From IMG/VR virus record IMGVR_UViG_3300032893_000015, positions 1 to 64,000 of that record: a stretch of 64,000 bases of DNA; one strand, written 5' to 3'. Shown in pieces: positions 8,098-16,719 of this stretch. Below the pieces are notes generated by a model, which worked only from the letters and a program-made list of their open reading frames with translations, made no database searches and had not been told where the DNA came from. Numbering within the stretch: the first letter of the stretch is position 1; the number at the start of each line of letters is the position of its first letter. The stretch comes from a virus. The position numbers and the translations under genes were made by a program.

Positions 8098-8961
8098 TCA
8101 GCTCTCCGGCACGGGCAACGGATCGCGATCGGTCGCCGCCGTCAGGAACTCGTCGAACTTCGCCGTATCCGCGTACATCTTCAGGTTCGCGTCGTCCGGC
8201 ACCCATTCGCCCAGGGCGCTGGTGATGTCCCTGACGCACGCATCCACCGACGTGCCGTAATCGACGACGTTCTGTTGCGCGCCGGTGCGTGTCGTCCCAT
8301 CCGGCAGCTTCACGGTTTCGGTCGGAACGTAGTGCCCCTCGAAGTAGTGCGTCGTGTACATCTCCTGCGCCAGCAGGAGACCTTCCGTCTGTCCCTCGGG
8401 CAGGATGATGGCTCCGGCGTTCTCGATAACAGCCCGGCACTTGGGCCGGTACTTCCCCGCGATGACGTTCGCGAAGAAGGCCGCTCCGTGCGCGTCCGAG
8501 TCGAACTTCCAGAAAAACACCCAGTACCAACCCCTTCCCGGGCTGCTGTCGACGTGCAGGGCTCCGCTGGGGTCCGCGGCCACCTTGTGCTTGGCCACCG
8601 CATCCGCGAGCGCCGCTCGTGCCGCTGTCACGTTGCTGGGTTGCGGCTGTATGTGCGCGTCCGCGAGCACCGTCTGCTCCGCCAGGGTCGGCACCCTTCG
8701 TTGCACCGCCCCCCAGTTGTACTCCCCCGCCCAGCTATCCCCGCAGTGCGTCTCGTGCTGGGCCACGCCGCACGCGAGTATCGCCCCTTCCAGGGCCAGC
8801 CCCTCCTGGAACACCGCCCTCCACCCCGCCAGCATCGCCGTCACCTTCCCTATCCAGTGCTCTTGAGGTGACTCCGCAAAGGCTCCGCTCGCACCGAACA
8901 GCGGCCTTCCCGCCGGTGTGTACTTCGCCGCATCCGCGACCATCTGCGCCCAGGCACTCAT
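8098..8961 (-). CDS. Putative peptidoglycan hydrolase (glucosaminidase-like)
   Basis: 287 aa from ATG 8959-8961, which overlaps the upstream stop (ATGA). The motif GVAQHETHCGDSWAGEYNWG has a Glu in an aromatic/Gly context typical of lysozyme-fold glucosaminidases and muramidases, followed by GRGWYWVFFWKFDSDAHGAA, a pattern often seen after the catalytic domain. The C-terminal half is unclassified. It could equally be a virion-associated lysin. The assignment comes from motif impression only. Confidence 0.5.
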   Translation of the reverse strand: MSAWAQMVADAAKYTPAGRPLFGASGAFAESPQEHWIGKVTAMLAGWRAVFQEGLALEGAILACGVAQHETHCGDSWAGEYNWGAVQRRVPTLAEQTVLADAHIQPQPSNVTAARAALADAVAKHKVAADPSGALHVDSSPGRGWYWVFFWKFDSDAHGAAFFANVIAGKYRPKCRAVIENAGAIILPEGQTEGLLLAQEMYTTHYFEGHYVPTETVKLPDGTTRTGAQQNVVDYGTSVDACVRDITSALGEWVPDDANLKMYADTAKFDEFLTAATDRDPLPVPES

Positions 8962-9398
8962 GACCCGACCTCCTCCTTGTGCGACTCCGGCACCAGGTCC
9001 AGATGCATCGTTTTCGTCTCGTACGGCGTCTTTGAATGCCCAAGGACCAAGGCCATCAGCCGTATAGATGCCACCTGCAACTCTTCGCGGGCCTGCTGCG
9101 TATGCGGCAGCTCTTCCCACTTCACGAGCATCGGGTTCAGCTTCTCGATGTTGTCGCGCCTTGGTCCGTACTGCCACCCGTCCTCTCGCATTCTCTGGCA
9201 CCAGATGACGTGCTTGCTTTCGGCGGTCCCTCCCGCGAGGACAAACTCGACGATGTTGTGCAGCTTCTGCTTTTCCTGCGAATCCAGGTCGTCCCACTCC
9301 GGCAGCTCGATTCCGAGCGCCATGCAGAACGTCCGGTTGGCCGAGTGGGCGTGCCGTGCACACGCCACTTCGATAAGCGAATCCGTGAGCTTGTCCAT
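8958..9398 (-). CDS. RyR-domain protein
   Basis: 146 aa. The core matches the RyR repeat first described in ryanodine receptors: ANRTFCMALG, then KHVIWCQRMREDGWQYGP, KLNPMLVKWEELP and a final helix (EELQVASIRLMALVLG), in the family order H/N-R-C, W-x8-DGW-x-YG, HP-V-x-LP. In bacteria and phages the domain is thought to bind small ligands, possibly nucleotide-derived, and has been noted near signalling and defence-linked genes. Nothing here fixes its ligand. It is coupled by ATGA to the hydrolase gene downstream. Confidence 0.8.
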   Translation of the reverse strand: MDKLTDSLIEVACARHAHSANRTFCMALGIELPEWDDLDSQEKQKLHNIVEFVLAGGTAESKHVIWCQRMREDGWQYGPRRDNIEKLNPMLVKWEELPHTQQAREELQVASIRLMALVLGHSKTPYETKTMHLDLVPESHKEEVGS

Positions 9399-9460
9399 GT
9401 GCTCCTTTCCCCGGCAAAGTATTCCGGTGGCACCCCCTCCCCGCAAGCTTGTTCGTTCGC

Positions 9461-10039
9461 TTATGGCCCCAATGCTTCGGGCTTCGTTCGGTTCGGCGTC
9501 GAGGGCTGCTTTGCTCCGGGTGCGGGCACCGCCGGCTCGTACCAATCCGAGCACGCCCTTTCCGGGTTGAGCACAGGTCGTTTGCTCTTGGTCTCCACCA
9601 GCTTGTCCGTCCCGCTCCACCGCTGGTAGTCCGGACTGGCGCAGCTCGCCGTCCCGTTGCCGTGCGCCCGGTAGTAACGGCACCACCGGCAGTTGAACCC
9701 ATCTTGCGGGGGAGGTGGCTGCGGCGGTTGCGTCGGCTCTTCGCTGTCGGTGTCCGAGCTCTCCGCCTTCTCGCCCTTCTCTTCTGCCTCTTCGCTGGCG
9801 CTCTCGCTGTCTCCCGAGTCCGTTGGGGGTGCGGGAGGTGGGGGCGGTGGCTTGTCCCACCCTGGCAGCAACATGAAGGGACGGTGGTCCACGGGCAGGT
9901 GGTGCTTGTCGTCGTCGAAGCTTTCGCTCGTCGCCGAGCTTGGGCTGTCGCTTTCGTCCGACGCGACGGACGCGCTTTGGCTTCCGTCCTCCTCTTGCGA
10001 TTCGGCGGATCGCTTCCTTGCCCAGGTACCCAGCGCCAT
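9461..10039 (-). CDS. Acidic low-complexity protein with Cys cluster
   Basis: 192 aa. The first 110 residues are Ser/Asp/Glu/Pro-rich and disordered, including a PPPPPPAPP run. The C-terminus has CRWCRYYRAHG, then a Cys in TASCASPDY and a Cys in ACSDWYEP, a plausible four-Cys metal site. The family is not recognised. The low-complexity half could be a linker in a virion or host-interaction protein. Confidence 0.6.
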   Translation of the reverse strand: MALGTWARKRSAESQEEDGSQSASVASDESDSPSSATSESFDDDKHHLPVDHRPFMLLPGWDKPPPPPPAPPTDSGDSESASEEAEEKGEKAESSDTDSEEPTQPPQPPPPQDGFNCRWCRYYRAHGNGTASCASPDYQRWSGTDKLVETKSKRPVLNPERACSDWYEPAVPAPGAKQPSTPNRTKPEALGP

Positions 10040-10048
10040 GTTGGTGCT

Positions 10049-10711
10049 TTAGGTGGCGAAGCCGAGCAGCTGCCCCGCTCGCACGACCACTCCCGTGCTC
10101 GCCTTCGTGATGGCGTACGTGAGCACGTCCAGCGCCGCAACGGTGCTTCCCGCTACGATGGGTATCTGCACCGGTACCCACGCCGTCCAGTTCCCGCTGC
10201 CTCCTCCGGCTGTCGTCTGCGTGGTCACGCTTCCGATGACCACCGGCGCTCCGCCGTTGGTGCGCTTGTTCACGGTGATGGTGGCGTAGGTCGTGTCGTT
10301 CGCCGTGAGGGCGTTGTTGGGCACGTAGTACAGCGACTTGACGTCTCCGCCGGCCGTTGGCGCCACCATCCCCACCGGCGTCTCCGCCGTCGCCGTTCCT
10401 GCCGCGCCGTCGTCCGCTGTCTTGGTGAACGACACGAAGTTCGAGTCGCTCTGCGAAAGACTGGCCGCCGCCGCTCCGAGCATCGCCCTTGAGCAGAACG
10501 CTTCGTCGGCTCCCTGCGCCCGGAGCTTTTGCACGATGACCGCTGCCGCTGCCACGGTCACGTCCGCCGCCGGCCAGAGCACCCCGCCGGCCCCTTGCAG
10601 GGCCGACTGCAGTAGCGCATCGGTGATGGTCTCTCCCGCCGGTACCATCCGCGGATCGCCCGACCCCGGATACATCGCCTTGGTGCTGTTGAGCAGGATC
10701 TGGCTGGACAT
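10049..10711 (-). CDS. Putative virion structural protein
   Basis: 220 aa, rich in Ala, Thr, Val and Gly with few charges. The C-terminal beta-rich half (YYVPNNALTANDTTYATITV, WVPVQIPIVAGSTVAALDVL) resembles jelly-roll or Ig-like phage virion proteins that end in ...AGQLLGFAT. The N-terminal part is more helical (ITDALLQSALQGAGGVLW). Likely a decoration or fibre-associated protein. Confidence 0.55.
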   Translation of the reverse strand: MSSQILLNSTKAMYPGSGDPRMVPAGETITDALLQSALQGAGGVLWPAADVTVAAAAVIVQKLRAQGADEAFCSRAMLGAAAASLSQSDSNFVSFTKTADDGAAGTATAETPVGMVAPTAGGDVKSLYYVPNNALTANDTTYATITVNKRTNGGAPVVIGSVTTQTTAGGGSGNWTAWVPVQIPIVAGSTVAALDVLTYAITKASTGVVVRAGQLLGFAT

Positions 10712-10755
10712 TTCGCGTGTTCTCCCTCTTTGGTCTTGAGCCTACCGCGCTCCGG

Positions 10756-11067
10756 CTACTTTGGGCAGGTTCCCGCCCCGCACGCTTGCACCTGCTGCAG
10801 GCTCTGCGCCGCCACGACGCACGCCGCATGCGGGTCGACGATGCCCGTGGTCTCTGCGTGCCTGCACGCCCCCACACACCCATCCCCTCCGTCCACTTGC
10901 GCCTCCGGGCACCCGAACTTGGCGAACGTTCGGCACGCCGCGCAGCAGTCGTCCTTGCAGATGGGTGCGAACGCCGCGTCTGCGTCCGAGGGTGTGTTCG
11001 TCGCCGGCTTGCTGAGGGTGCAGGCGAACGCCGCCACCACCAAAACGATCAGGCACATTCTCGCCAT
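10756..11067 (-). CDS. Cys-rich secreted lipoprotein
   Basis: 103 aa. MARMCLIVLVVAAFAC is a signal peptide ending in a lipobox-like VAAFAC, so lipid anchoring at Cys16 is likely. The mature part has nine or more Cys (CKDDCCAACRTFAKFGCPEA and beyond), suggesting a disulphide-bonded fold outside the cytoplasm. The downstream gap of 44 bp leads to the next virion-like gene. Possibly a surface or superinfection factor, but unproven. Confidence 0.65.
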   Translation of the reverse strand: MARMCLIVLVVAAFACTLSKPATNTPSDADAAFAPICKDDCCAACRTFAKFGCPEAQVDGGDGCVGACRHAETTGIVDPHAACVVAAQSLQQVQACGAGTCPK

Positions 11068-11069
11068 GA

Positions 11070-11855
11070 CTACTGCCCTCCGTGCGGGTGTGCTCCGTGG
11101 AGCGTCTCCCCGGTGATGACGTACTTGTCCATCTCACTCGCCGCCAGCCAATCCGGCGTTGCCCAGAACATCGGTCCTGTCCCGTCGCCCCAGTCCTGCC
11201 ACCAGTTCATCCCCCGCAGCAGCCCTGTCCTGGTGTACCCGACGAGCAGCACGTAGTGATTCCCGAGCGAGTCCCCCGTGGGCGCGGTGATGTTCGTCTT
11301 CCCGTTGTAGTCCTCGAACGCCTGGTCAACGGCAATGCCGACCGCCACCGGGTACCCATTGCTGATGGCCACCTTCGCCTCTGCCACGGCGTCCATGCCC
11401 GCGCCTGCGAGCCGGTGATACCCCGACACCTTGTAGCAGCTGGCCAGCTCCTGCTGGAGCAGCGTCGGGTCGTCGTTGATGGCTTCCGGGTCGAAAGGCC
11501 ATTCGGCGAGTCTCGCCACGCCCCACTCCGTCATGCCCATGACCGCCGCGCTGGGCATGCACCCGTCGTCCGTGAGCGGCTGGCCGGCCTGCTTGCGTGC
11601 CCAGGCATAGATGCCCTGCTCGCTCGGGTAGTCGATGGGTGCTCCCGCCTTTGCCGCCCTGACGTGCAGGGCGCGCGCGAGCGTGAACGCCACGCAGCTG
11701 CTGGTGTCCCCCTGGTACCTGTACGGGTACAGCGACACCTGCGGCTCCAGCGTCGCCTCCGGCAGGGCTGTCGCTCCTGCCCCGAACAGCGCCCGCGAGT
11801 TCGGATCCTTGCTCTTGTCGTGCTTGTCGGGGATGTACCCGTACTTTCGCGCCAT
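11070..11855 (-). CDS. Papain-like (C1A) cysteine protease
   Basis: 261 aa from MARKYGYIPDKHDKS. The papain triad can be read: QGDTSSCVAF (Gln of the oxyanion hole and the catalytic Cys), GNHYVLLVGY (His), and GMNWWQDWGD (Asn). The start was chosen after the palindrome, since reading through it adds only METRVSN-type residues. No signal peptide is seen, so it probably acts in the infected cell or in the virion. It sits 2 bp from the Cys-rich lipoprotein gene. Confidence 0.8.
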   Translation of the reverse strand: MARKYGYIPDKHDKSKDPNSRALFGAGATALPEATLEPQVSLYPYRYQGDTSSCVAFTLARALHVRAAKAGAPIDYPSEQGIYAWARKQAGQPLTDDGCMPSAAVMGMTEWGVARLAEWPFDPEAINDDPTLLQQELASCYKVSGYHRLAGAGMDAVAEAKVAISNGYPVAVGIAVDQAFEDYNGKTNITAPTGDSLGNHYVLLVGYTRTGLLRGMNWWQDWGDGTGPMFWATPDWLAASEMDKYVITGETLHGAHPHGGQ

Positions 11856-11878
11856 GGTGCTGCTGAGCGTAGCAGGGC

Positions 11879-11902
11879 GATTGGAAACCCGGGTTTCCAA
11901 TC
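11879..11902. repeat. Dispersed palindrome, copy 2
   Basis: A 24-bp perfect palindrome in the short gap between the methyltransferase stop at 11904 and the protease start. No T-run follows it on either strand. Confidence 0.95.
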
Positions 11903-11903
11903 C

Positions 11904-12608
11904 CTACGCCGGCAGATCCAGAATCGACCAACGCCCTCCGCGCCCCACCCCCCACACGTACCAGGCGTACTCGGTGGCATCGCTCGACGAGTGCTTCGTG
12001 GCCCCTCCGCACCTGGGGCACTTCACGGGACGTTCTCTCCTGGGCTCTCCCGTTGGGAGCAGCGGAATCGTCTCCGCCCACCCACACCCTCGCTTCCCGG
12101 GGAACACGTCGTACGGCACCGCATCGCACGACACCGACAGGATAAACGATGGTCGTTTGGGCAACACATGCAGGTCCGCCGGGTGTTGCTTGTGGAAGTC
12201 GCTACGTGTCTGCGAAGAGATAAAGTTCACGCGCAACAGAAACGCCGCCGCGCGCGCCTGCGGTTTCTCCCGGATCCATTGCAACGCCCTCAGGATGAAG
12301 TCCATCGCCAGGGAGTACGGTGGGTTGGTCACGAGAACCTTCGCATCGGGCCAGGAATGCCGTAGGGCATCGCCACACTCCCCGGCGTGTCCCCGCTGGG
12401 AGGCGACCATCGCACGCTCCTCATCGAGCTCGATGCCGTACGCCTCGCGCCCCTGCTCCTTGGCTACGTCGAGAATCGCTCCCTCGCCGCAACACGGATC
12501 GAGCACCCTCCCAGCCGGCAGGAGTGGCAGGATCGCGCGCGTGCACCAGTAAGGCGTCTCGTAGAAATCTTGCGGCTGTCGTGTAGTGCCGCGGTTGGTC
12601 GCGCTCAT
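11904..12608 (-). CDS. DNA methyltransferase (Rossmann, NPPY type)
   Basis: 234 aa. GRVLDPCCGEGAILDVAKEQG is the SAM-binding motif I (residues ~33-53) and VLVTNPPYSLAMDF is the NPPY catalytic motif of amino-methyltransferases acting on adenine N6 or cytosine N4. A CPRCGGATKH zinc-knuckle-like stretch lies near the C-terminus. No restriction enzyme partner is adjacent, so it probably protects phage DNA or marks it for regulation. The target sequence cannot be told. Confidence 0.82.
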   Translation of the reverse strand: MSATNRGTTRQPQDFYETPYWCTRAILPLLPAGRVLDPCCGEGAILDVAKEQGREAYGIELDEERAMVASQRGHAGECGDALRHSWPDAKVLVTNPPYSLAMDFILRALQWIREKPQARAAAFLLRVNFISSQTRSDFHKQHPADLHVLPKRPSFILSVSCDAVPYDVFPGKRGCGWAETIPLLPTGEPRRERPVKCPRCGGATKHSSSDATEYAWYVWGVGRGGRWSILDLPA

Positions 12609-12636
12609 CCCCGCGTTCTATGCCGCGCGCCTCCGC

Positions 12637-13029
12637 TCAGCTCGTTGCCCTGGTGACGTTCGGCACCACCGTGATGATGCCCGCCTCGATGGTGAAGGGC
12701 CTTCCCGTCGCATCGAACGCCTTCACGTCGTACGGACAGTCCACGGGGCTGTCCGGGAACCCCAGTGTCGGAGCCCCCGGCAAAGTCACCTGGACGATGC
12801 CGTTGTTGACGTCGAGCACCTGTATCGTCCCTCCGACGTTGCTCGTCGTCTGGTACACGGCCAACGTGTCCGGGTCCGACAAGTACAGCTTCACGGTGAA
12901 GTAAAACTTCCACCCCGTGATGGGCGCCGGTTGCGGCGGTATGTCCACGCCGGGAATGACCGTTGGTGGCGCGAGCACTTGCAGCTCGAACACCAGCGCA
13001 TCACCCCTGTACACGCTCCTCTCCACCAC
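12637..13029 (-). CDS. Putative baseplate/fibre-associated protein
   Basis: 130 aa, nearly all beta strands: YRGDALVFELQVLAPP, ITGWKFYFTVKLYLSD, GGTIQVLDVNNGIVQVTLP. This Ig-like layout is common at the N-terminus of receptor-binding or baseplate upper proteins. It lies 4 bp after the large repeat protein gene, its likely structural partner. Confidence 0.55.
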   Translation of the reverse strand: MVERSVYRGDALVFELQVLAPPTVIPGVDIPPQPAPITGWKFYFTVKLYLSDPDTLAVYQTTSNVGGTIQVLDVNNGIVQVTLPGAPTLGFPDSPVDCPYDVKAFDATGRPFTIEAGIITVVPNVTRATS

Positions 13030-13033
13030 CGTT

Positions 13034-15736
13034 TCACCTGCTCCCTGGCTTGTACCCTACGCTCCGCGTGACGACATAGTACCCCCCGTCCCTCGTAACG
13101 ATCTTGAACTCGACGCTTCGGCTCGTGGGTGCGGGTTGTGGCGGAAAGTACGGGGGTGGTATTGGCGGCAGAGGCGGAAGGATGGGCCAGTACCCCGTCG
13201 CCGCCGGCAGCGATAACCCCGTCCACGCCCTCACCCACACGTCCGCCCACTGCGGCTCGCCGAAAAACGTGGGCACGGCGTTGGGCAGCGGCAACGGTCC
13301 CAGTGCAAACGCCGGATGCTGCTCGGTGGTCAGCGCCGTGGGCGCAGGGGCGGTAGCTGGATAACTCGGTTGCCACTCTCCGAGTGCCTTCCCCTCGGGC
13401 TCGGGAGCCATCGTGAAGTACGGCACCGACGACACATGCAATACGACGCCGCGTGCCGCCTCTGGCACGTGCCCGGTCGCCAGCGTGGAGCTCCTTTCCG
13501 GCCTCGGGGGCTCCTCGGTTGCAGCTGGATGCTCCGCGGTGGTGAGTGCTGGCCGCACCAGCCAGTCGCTGAAGACTACCACCGCAATGGTCGCCGTTCG
13601 TTCCGGCTTCGGTGCAAAGGCTATTGCTGGATGCTGTCCCGTGGCGAGGAACCTCCCCGGTGCGGTGGGTGGATAGTTCGGTAGCCACCCCATCGGCGTG
13701 CTGATGGGTGCAGGGGCAAAGGCAAACGCTGGATGCTCGCTCGCGTGCAAGCCTTGCGGTTGCGCTCTCCAGATCCAGTCCGGAAACGAAGCAAAGCCCT
13801 CCGTAGGTGCTGCCAGGTTCGGCATCGGCACCGGATGCATGGCGAAAAAGGGTATCGCCTCCGGGCGCAGGCTTTTCCCTGGCGCTGCGTCCGCCCACCT
13901 CCCTGACCATCCATACGGGGTGCTGATGGGCAAAGGAGCGAAGGCAAACGCTGGATGTTGCGTTGCATGCAGGCCAGCTACGGGTACCCGGTTCAGTCGA
14001 TCGGGAAACGATGCGTAGCCCTCGGTGGGTGCCACGAGGCTTGGCAGCGGCAACGGATAGAGAGCCGCCGCCTGGTGTTGCGCCACATGCAAACTTCTCC
14101 CCGGTGCGGTGTCTGCGTGCTGTCCTCCGAAGGCATGCCCCTGCGTCTGCTCTGGCTTCTGCGACATGGCGAACGCCGGATGCTGCCCGGTGCTGAGTGC
14201 TGTCCTCGGCACATAATCGGCGAACTCCGGTTCCCACCCGTACGGCGTGCTGATGGGAAAGGGACCGAAGGCAAACGCTGGGTGTTGCGAGGCGTGTAGT
14301 CCTTCCGGCGGAACGCGGTTCAGTTGATCGGGGAACGACGCATAGCCCTCGGTAGGTGGTGCCGTGCTCGGTCTCGGTAGCGGGTCGAGCACGAAGAACG
14401 GCATCGCCTCCGGCCGGATCGTTCTGCCGGGTGCGATGTCTGCGTGCTGCCCTCCGAAGGCATGGGCTTGTGGCTGCTCGGGGCGTGGTGGCTGCCCGGT
14501 GGTGTACGGATGCTGGCTAGCATGTAGGGACCTTCCTGGCGCTGCGTCCGCAAAGCTCGCCGCCGCCAGCGGTGTCGTCCTCTCCGGTGCTGGTGGCTCT
14601 CCTGTTGTGTACGGATGCTGGCTCGGGTGCAGGGCTCTTCCCGGGGCAACGTCCGCAAAGCTCGCCGCCGCCAACGTCTGCTGTCGCTCTGGTATGAGCG
14701 ACCCCGCCACGAACGCCATATCGTGCAACGTCCTGACGCGCACTCGTGTTTCGTCCACCGTCGCCGTCGTCACGAGCGACATCGTTCTTTCGGGGACCAC
14801 TACCCCTGGCAGCGCCGCCTGGTCCTGTATGGTCCTGACGCGTACGCGTGTTTCGTCCGGGAACACCGCCTGCGCCAACGTCTTGGTACGTTCCGGCGTC
14901 GGATGCATGGTGAAAAAGGGCTGCATGCTCGCGTGCATCTTTCTGGCGAAGATGACGTCCGCATAACTCCCCTCCCACCCGTACGCCGTGCTGATGGGTG
15001 CTGGTGCCAGGGTTGTCGCTGGATGTTGCGACGCATGTAGGCCCGCCCGTGGCACTCGGTTCAGTTGATCGGGGAACGATGCGTAGCCCTCGGTGGGTGC
15101 TCCCGCCGACGCCGGCACGAGCGCCGCTCCGATGACGACCCACGCCGAGTCCGACTGCGTAAAGGTGGCAGAGATCGTCCCCCCGCTCGACAGCCCGTCC
15201 TCGGCAAGCACGGTATCGCTCCAGCAACCCGACGCGCGGTAAGCGGTGTTGCTTCCGACCGTCCCGGCGGTGAGAACAGGGCCGGTGTTGTCGCCGTTGC
15301 CCTGCACGACCACGAGATCGTTCGCGACCGTGCTGGCCAAGCTGACCGCGAGCTGCAACGTGCTGCCGTTGTTGCTCGCGGCGGTCGCCACTCGCACGCT
15401 CGAGCACGCCGGATACTCGATGATCATGAAGTTGCCAACGCAGTTGCCGAGTCCCGAGATCGTGACCGTCATCGACCCAGCCGATGCCGCTGCTGAGCCA
15501 AGGAAGACGAAGCTCGCCATCCCGACGCGGCGTCCGTCGCCGGTCTGCGCGAGCAGCGTCCAGGATCCGTTGATGTTGTCGCTGCAGGTCACGCCCGGCA
15601 TGCCGCCGGAATGGCTGTCCGCGCCGATGTGCGCGATGAGCGTGTGGCCCGCGCCCACCGCGCTCGTGAAGGTCAGGGCATCGGTCCCGCTGATCGATCC
15701 CTGGGAATTGTTTTGCTGAATCGCGGAGGACGGCAC
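13034..15736 (-). CDS. Large repetitive virion protein, ~20 x ~33-aa units
   Basis: 900 aa. Residues 1-215 are a beta-sandwich-like domain (SGTDALTFTSAVGAGHTLIA to AWVVIGAALVP). Residues ~220-860 are repeats built on xFADxAPGRxLHxxQHPxxxxxPxP, with a recurring longer variant (EGYASFPDQLNRVP, GLHASQHPAFAF, PISTPYGW). A Pro-rich stretch (PPLPPIPPPYFPPQ) precedes the C-terminus. It is probably a long fibre or surface adhesin. The repeats are also recognisable at DNA level and likely expand by recombination. Confidence 0.6.
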   Translation of the reverse strand: MPSSAIQQNNSQGSISGTDALTFTSAVGAGHTLIAHIGADSHSGGMPGVTCSDNINGSWTLLAQTGDGRRVGMASFVFLGSAAASAGSMTVTISGLGNCVGNFMIIEYPACSSVRVATAASNNGSTLQLAVSLASTVANDLVVVQGNGDNTGPVLTAGTVGSNTAYRASGCWSDTVLAEDGLSSGGTISATFTQSDSAWVVIGAALVPASAGAPTEGYASFPDQLNRVPRAGLHASQHPATTLAPAPISTAYGWEGSYADVIFARKMHASMQPFFTMHPTPERTKTLAQAVFPDETRVRVRTIQDQAALPGVVVPERTMSLVTTATVDETRVRVRTLHDMAFVAGSLIPERQQTLAAASFADVAPGRALHPSQHPYTTGEPPAPERTTPLAAASFADAAPGRSLHASQHPYTTGQPPRPEQPQAHAFGGQHADIAPGRTIRPEAMPFFVLDPLPRPSTAPPTEGYASFPDQLNRVPPEGLHASQHPAFAFGPFPISTPYGWEPEFADYVPRTALSTGQHPAFAMSQKPEQTQGHAFGGQHADTAPGRSLHVAQHQAAALYPLPLPSLVAPTEGYASFPDRLNRVPVAGLHATQHPAFAFAPLPISTPYGWSGRWADAAPGKSLRPEAIPFFAMHPVPMPNLAAPTEGFASFPDWIWRAQPQGLHASEHPAFAFAPAPISTPMGWLPNYPPTAPGRFLATGQHPAIAFAPKPERTATIAVVVFSDWLVRPALTTAEHPAATEEPPRPERSSTLATGHVPEAARGVVLHVSSVPYFTMAPEPEGKALGEWQPSYPATAPAPTALTTEQHPAFALGPLPLPNAVPTFFGEPQWADVWVRAWTGLSLPAATGYWPILPPLPPIPPPYFPPQPAPTSRSVEFKIVTRDGGYYVVTRSVGYKPGSR

Positions 15737-15746
15737 GGCCGGGCCT

Positions 15747-16178
15747 CTACGGCCCGGCGGTCCAGGTCACTCCGTCCGCAGCGAGGTAGGCCCCTGGGAG
15801 ATGTGCGAGCGCGGCCGCCGTCTTGTTCAGCACATTTTGCAGCGCGGTCCACTTCGCCGTGGCCGATGCCTCCAGGTCCGCGAACGATGGGGTCGGGTTC
15901 TTGGTCAGGTCGAACGGGATGACCTGTACCTGTTCGACAATGACCCCTGACTGCAACGCCGTGAGCTCCGCCTGGGTAACGCCCCAGCTCACCCCCGCCT
16001 GCCCACTGATGACTCCCGCCGCCGCCGGTGTTCTCGGTACATACGCCGGCAAAGGAACGATCCTGTTGGCGGGTGCCACAAGCCAGAAGGCACAAATGAT
16101 GTTGAGCAACAGCGCACTCGGATCCCCCGACAGGTTCGCGTCGAGCACGATGATCTGTCTGTACGTCGTCGCCGCCAT
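15747..16178 (-). CDS. Hypothetical protein
   Basis: 143 aa. The N-terminal half is hydrophobic and beta-like (YRQIIVLDANLSG, ALLLNIICAFWLVAPANRIV), the C-terminal half helical (TAKWTALQNVLNKTAAALAH). It sits 10 bp upstream of the repeat protein gene and may be a virion component. Confidence 0.6.
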   Translation of the reverse strand: MAATTYRQIIVLDANLSGDPSALLLNIICAFWLVAPANRIVPLPAYVPRTPAAAGVISGQAGVSWGVTQAELTALQSGVIVEQVQVIPFDLTKNPTPSFADLEASATAKWTALQNVLNKTAAALAHLPGAYLAADGVTWTAGP

Positions 16179-16196
16179 TGCCTCGCCCTCCCGTCG

Positions 16197-16679
16197 TCAG
16201 ATGATCCCGTTCGCGCGCCGGATCTTTTCCCGCCTCTGCTCGAACTCCTCCGCCGCGTACTTCTCGTCGTCTTCCTTCCGCTCGTTGAAGTGCGCCATGG
16301 TCCGCATGTAATCGGCCCACTCCGCATTGGTCTTCTTCGCCCAGAGCGCCTGCAGCTTTCGGTTGAACTCTTCCTTCTCCAGGAACTGCATGTCGATGCG
16401 CAGGCGTTCGCGCTGCTCGGCTTCTCCGTCCCCAATGCACGCCTGCAGCAGCCTGCCCTTGGCTTCCATCTCCTCGAGCCGTCGCTCGAACGGCCTGCAG
16501 TACGGAAGCGCGGCGCAGCGCACGCACACGAACCGATCACACATCTTGCAGTGGTCGGCGGGCTGCTTTCCTGGCGGCACGAAGTCGATAAACGAACAGT
16601 GTCCGCAGGTGATGCTGTCCCGTTCGATGGGCTTCTTACCCGGTTCCGTCTGCAATCCGTATCCCTGGGGCCTGCGCAT
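16197..16679 (-). CDS. Zinc-binding protein with coiled-coil tail
   Basis: 160 aa. Two zinc sites are visible: CGHC (residues 25-28), then CKMC, CVRC and AALPYC, forming a treble-clef or RING-like cluster in the first 65 residues. The rest is charged helix (KEEFNRKLQALWAKKTNAEW). Function unknown. It lies opposite the start of the only plus-strand gene. Confidence 0.65.
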   Translation of the reverse strand: MRRPQGYGLQTEPGKKPIERDSITCGHCSFIDFVPPGKQPADHCKMCDRFVCVRCAALPYCRPFERRLEEMEAKGRLLQACIGDGEAEQRERLRIDMQFLEKEEFNRKLQALWAKKTNAEWADYMRTMAHFNERKEDDEKYAAEEFEQRREKIRRANGII

Positions 16680-16719
16680 TGGTGCCCTTCCACCTTACCA
16701 CCACGGCAAAAGCAGGCCC

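Noticed and set aside
8098-10883. Long minus-strand frames (about 640-680 codons) across several genes
   Set aside because: They are out-of-frame readings over the hydrolase, RyR and acidic-protein genes; the real genes have clear starts, couplings and domain content.
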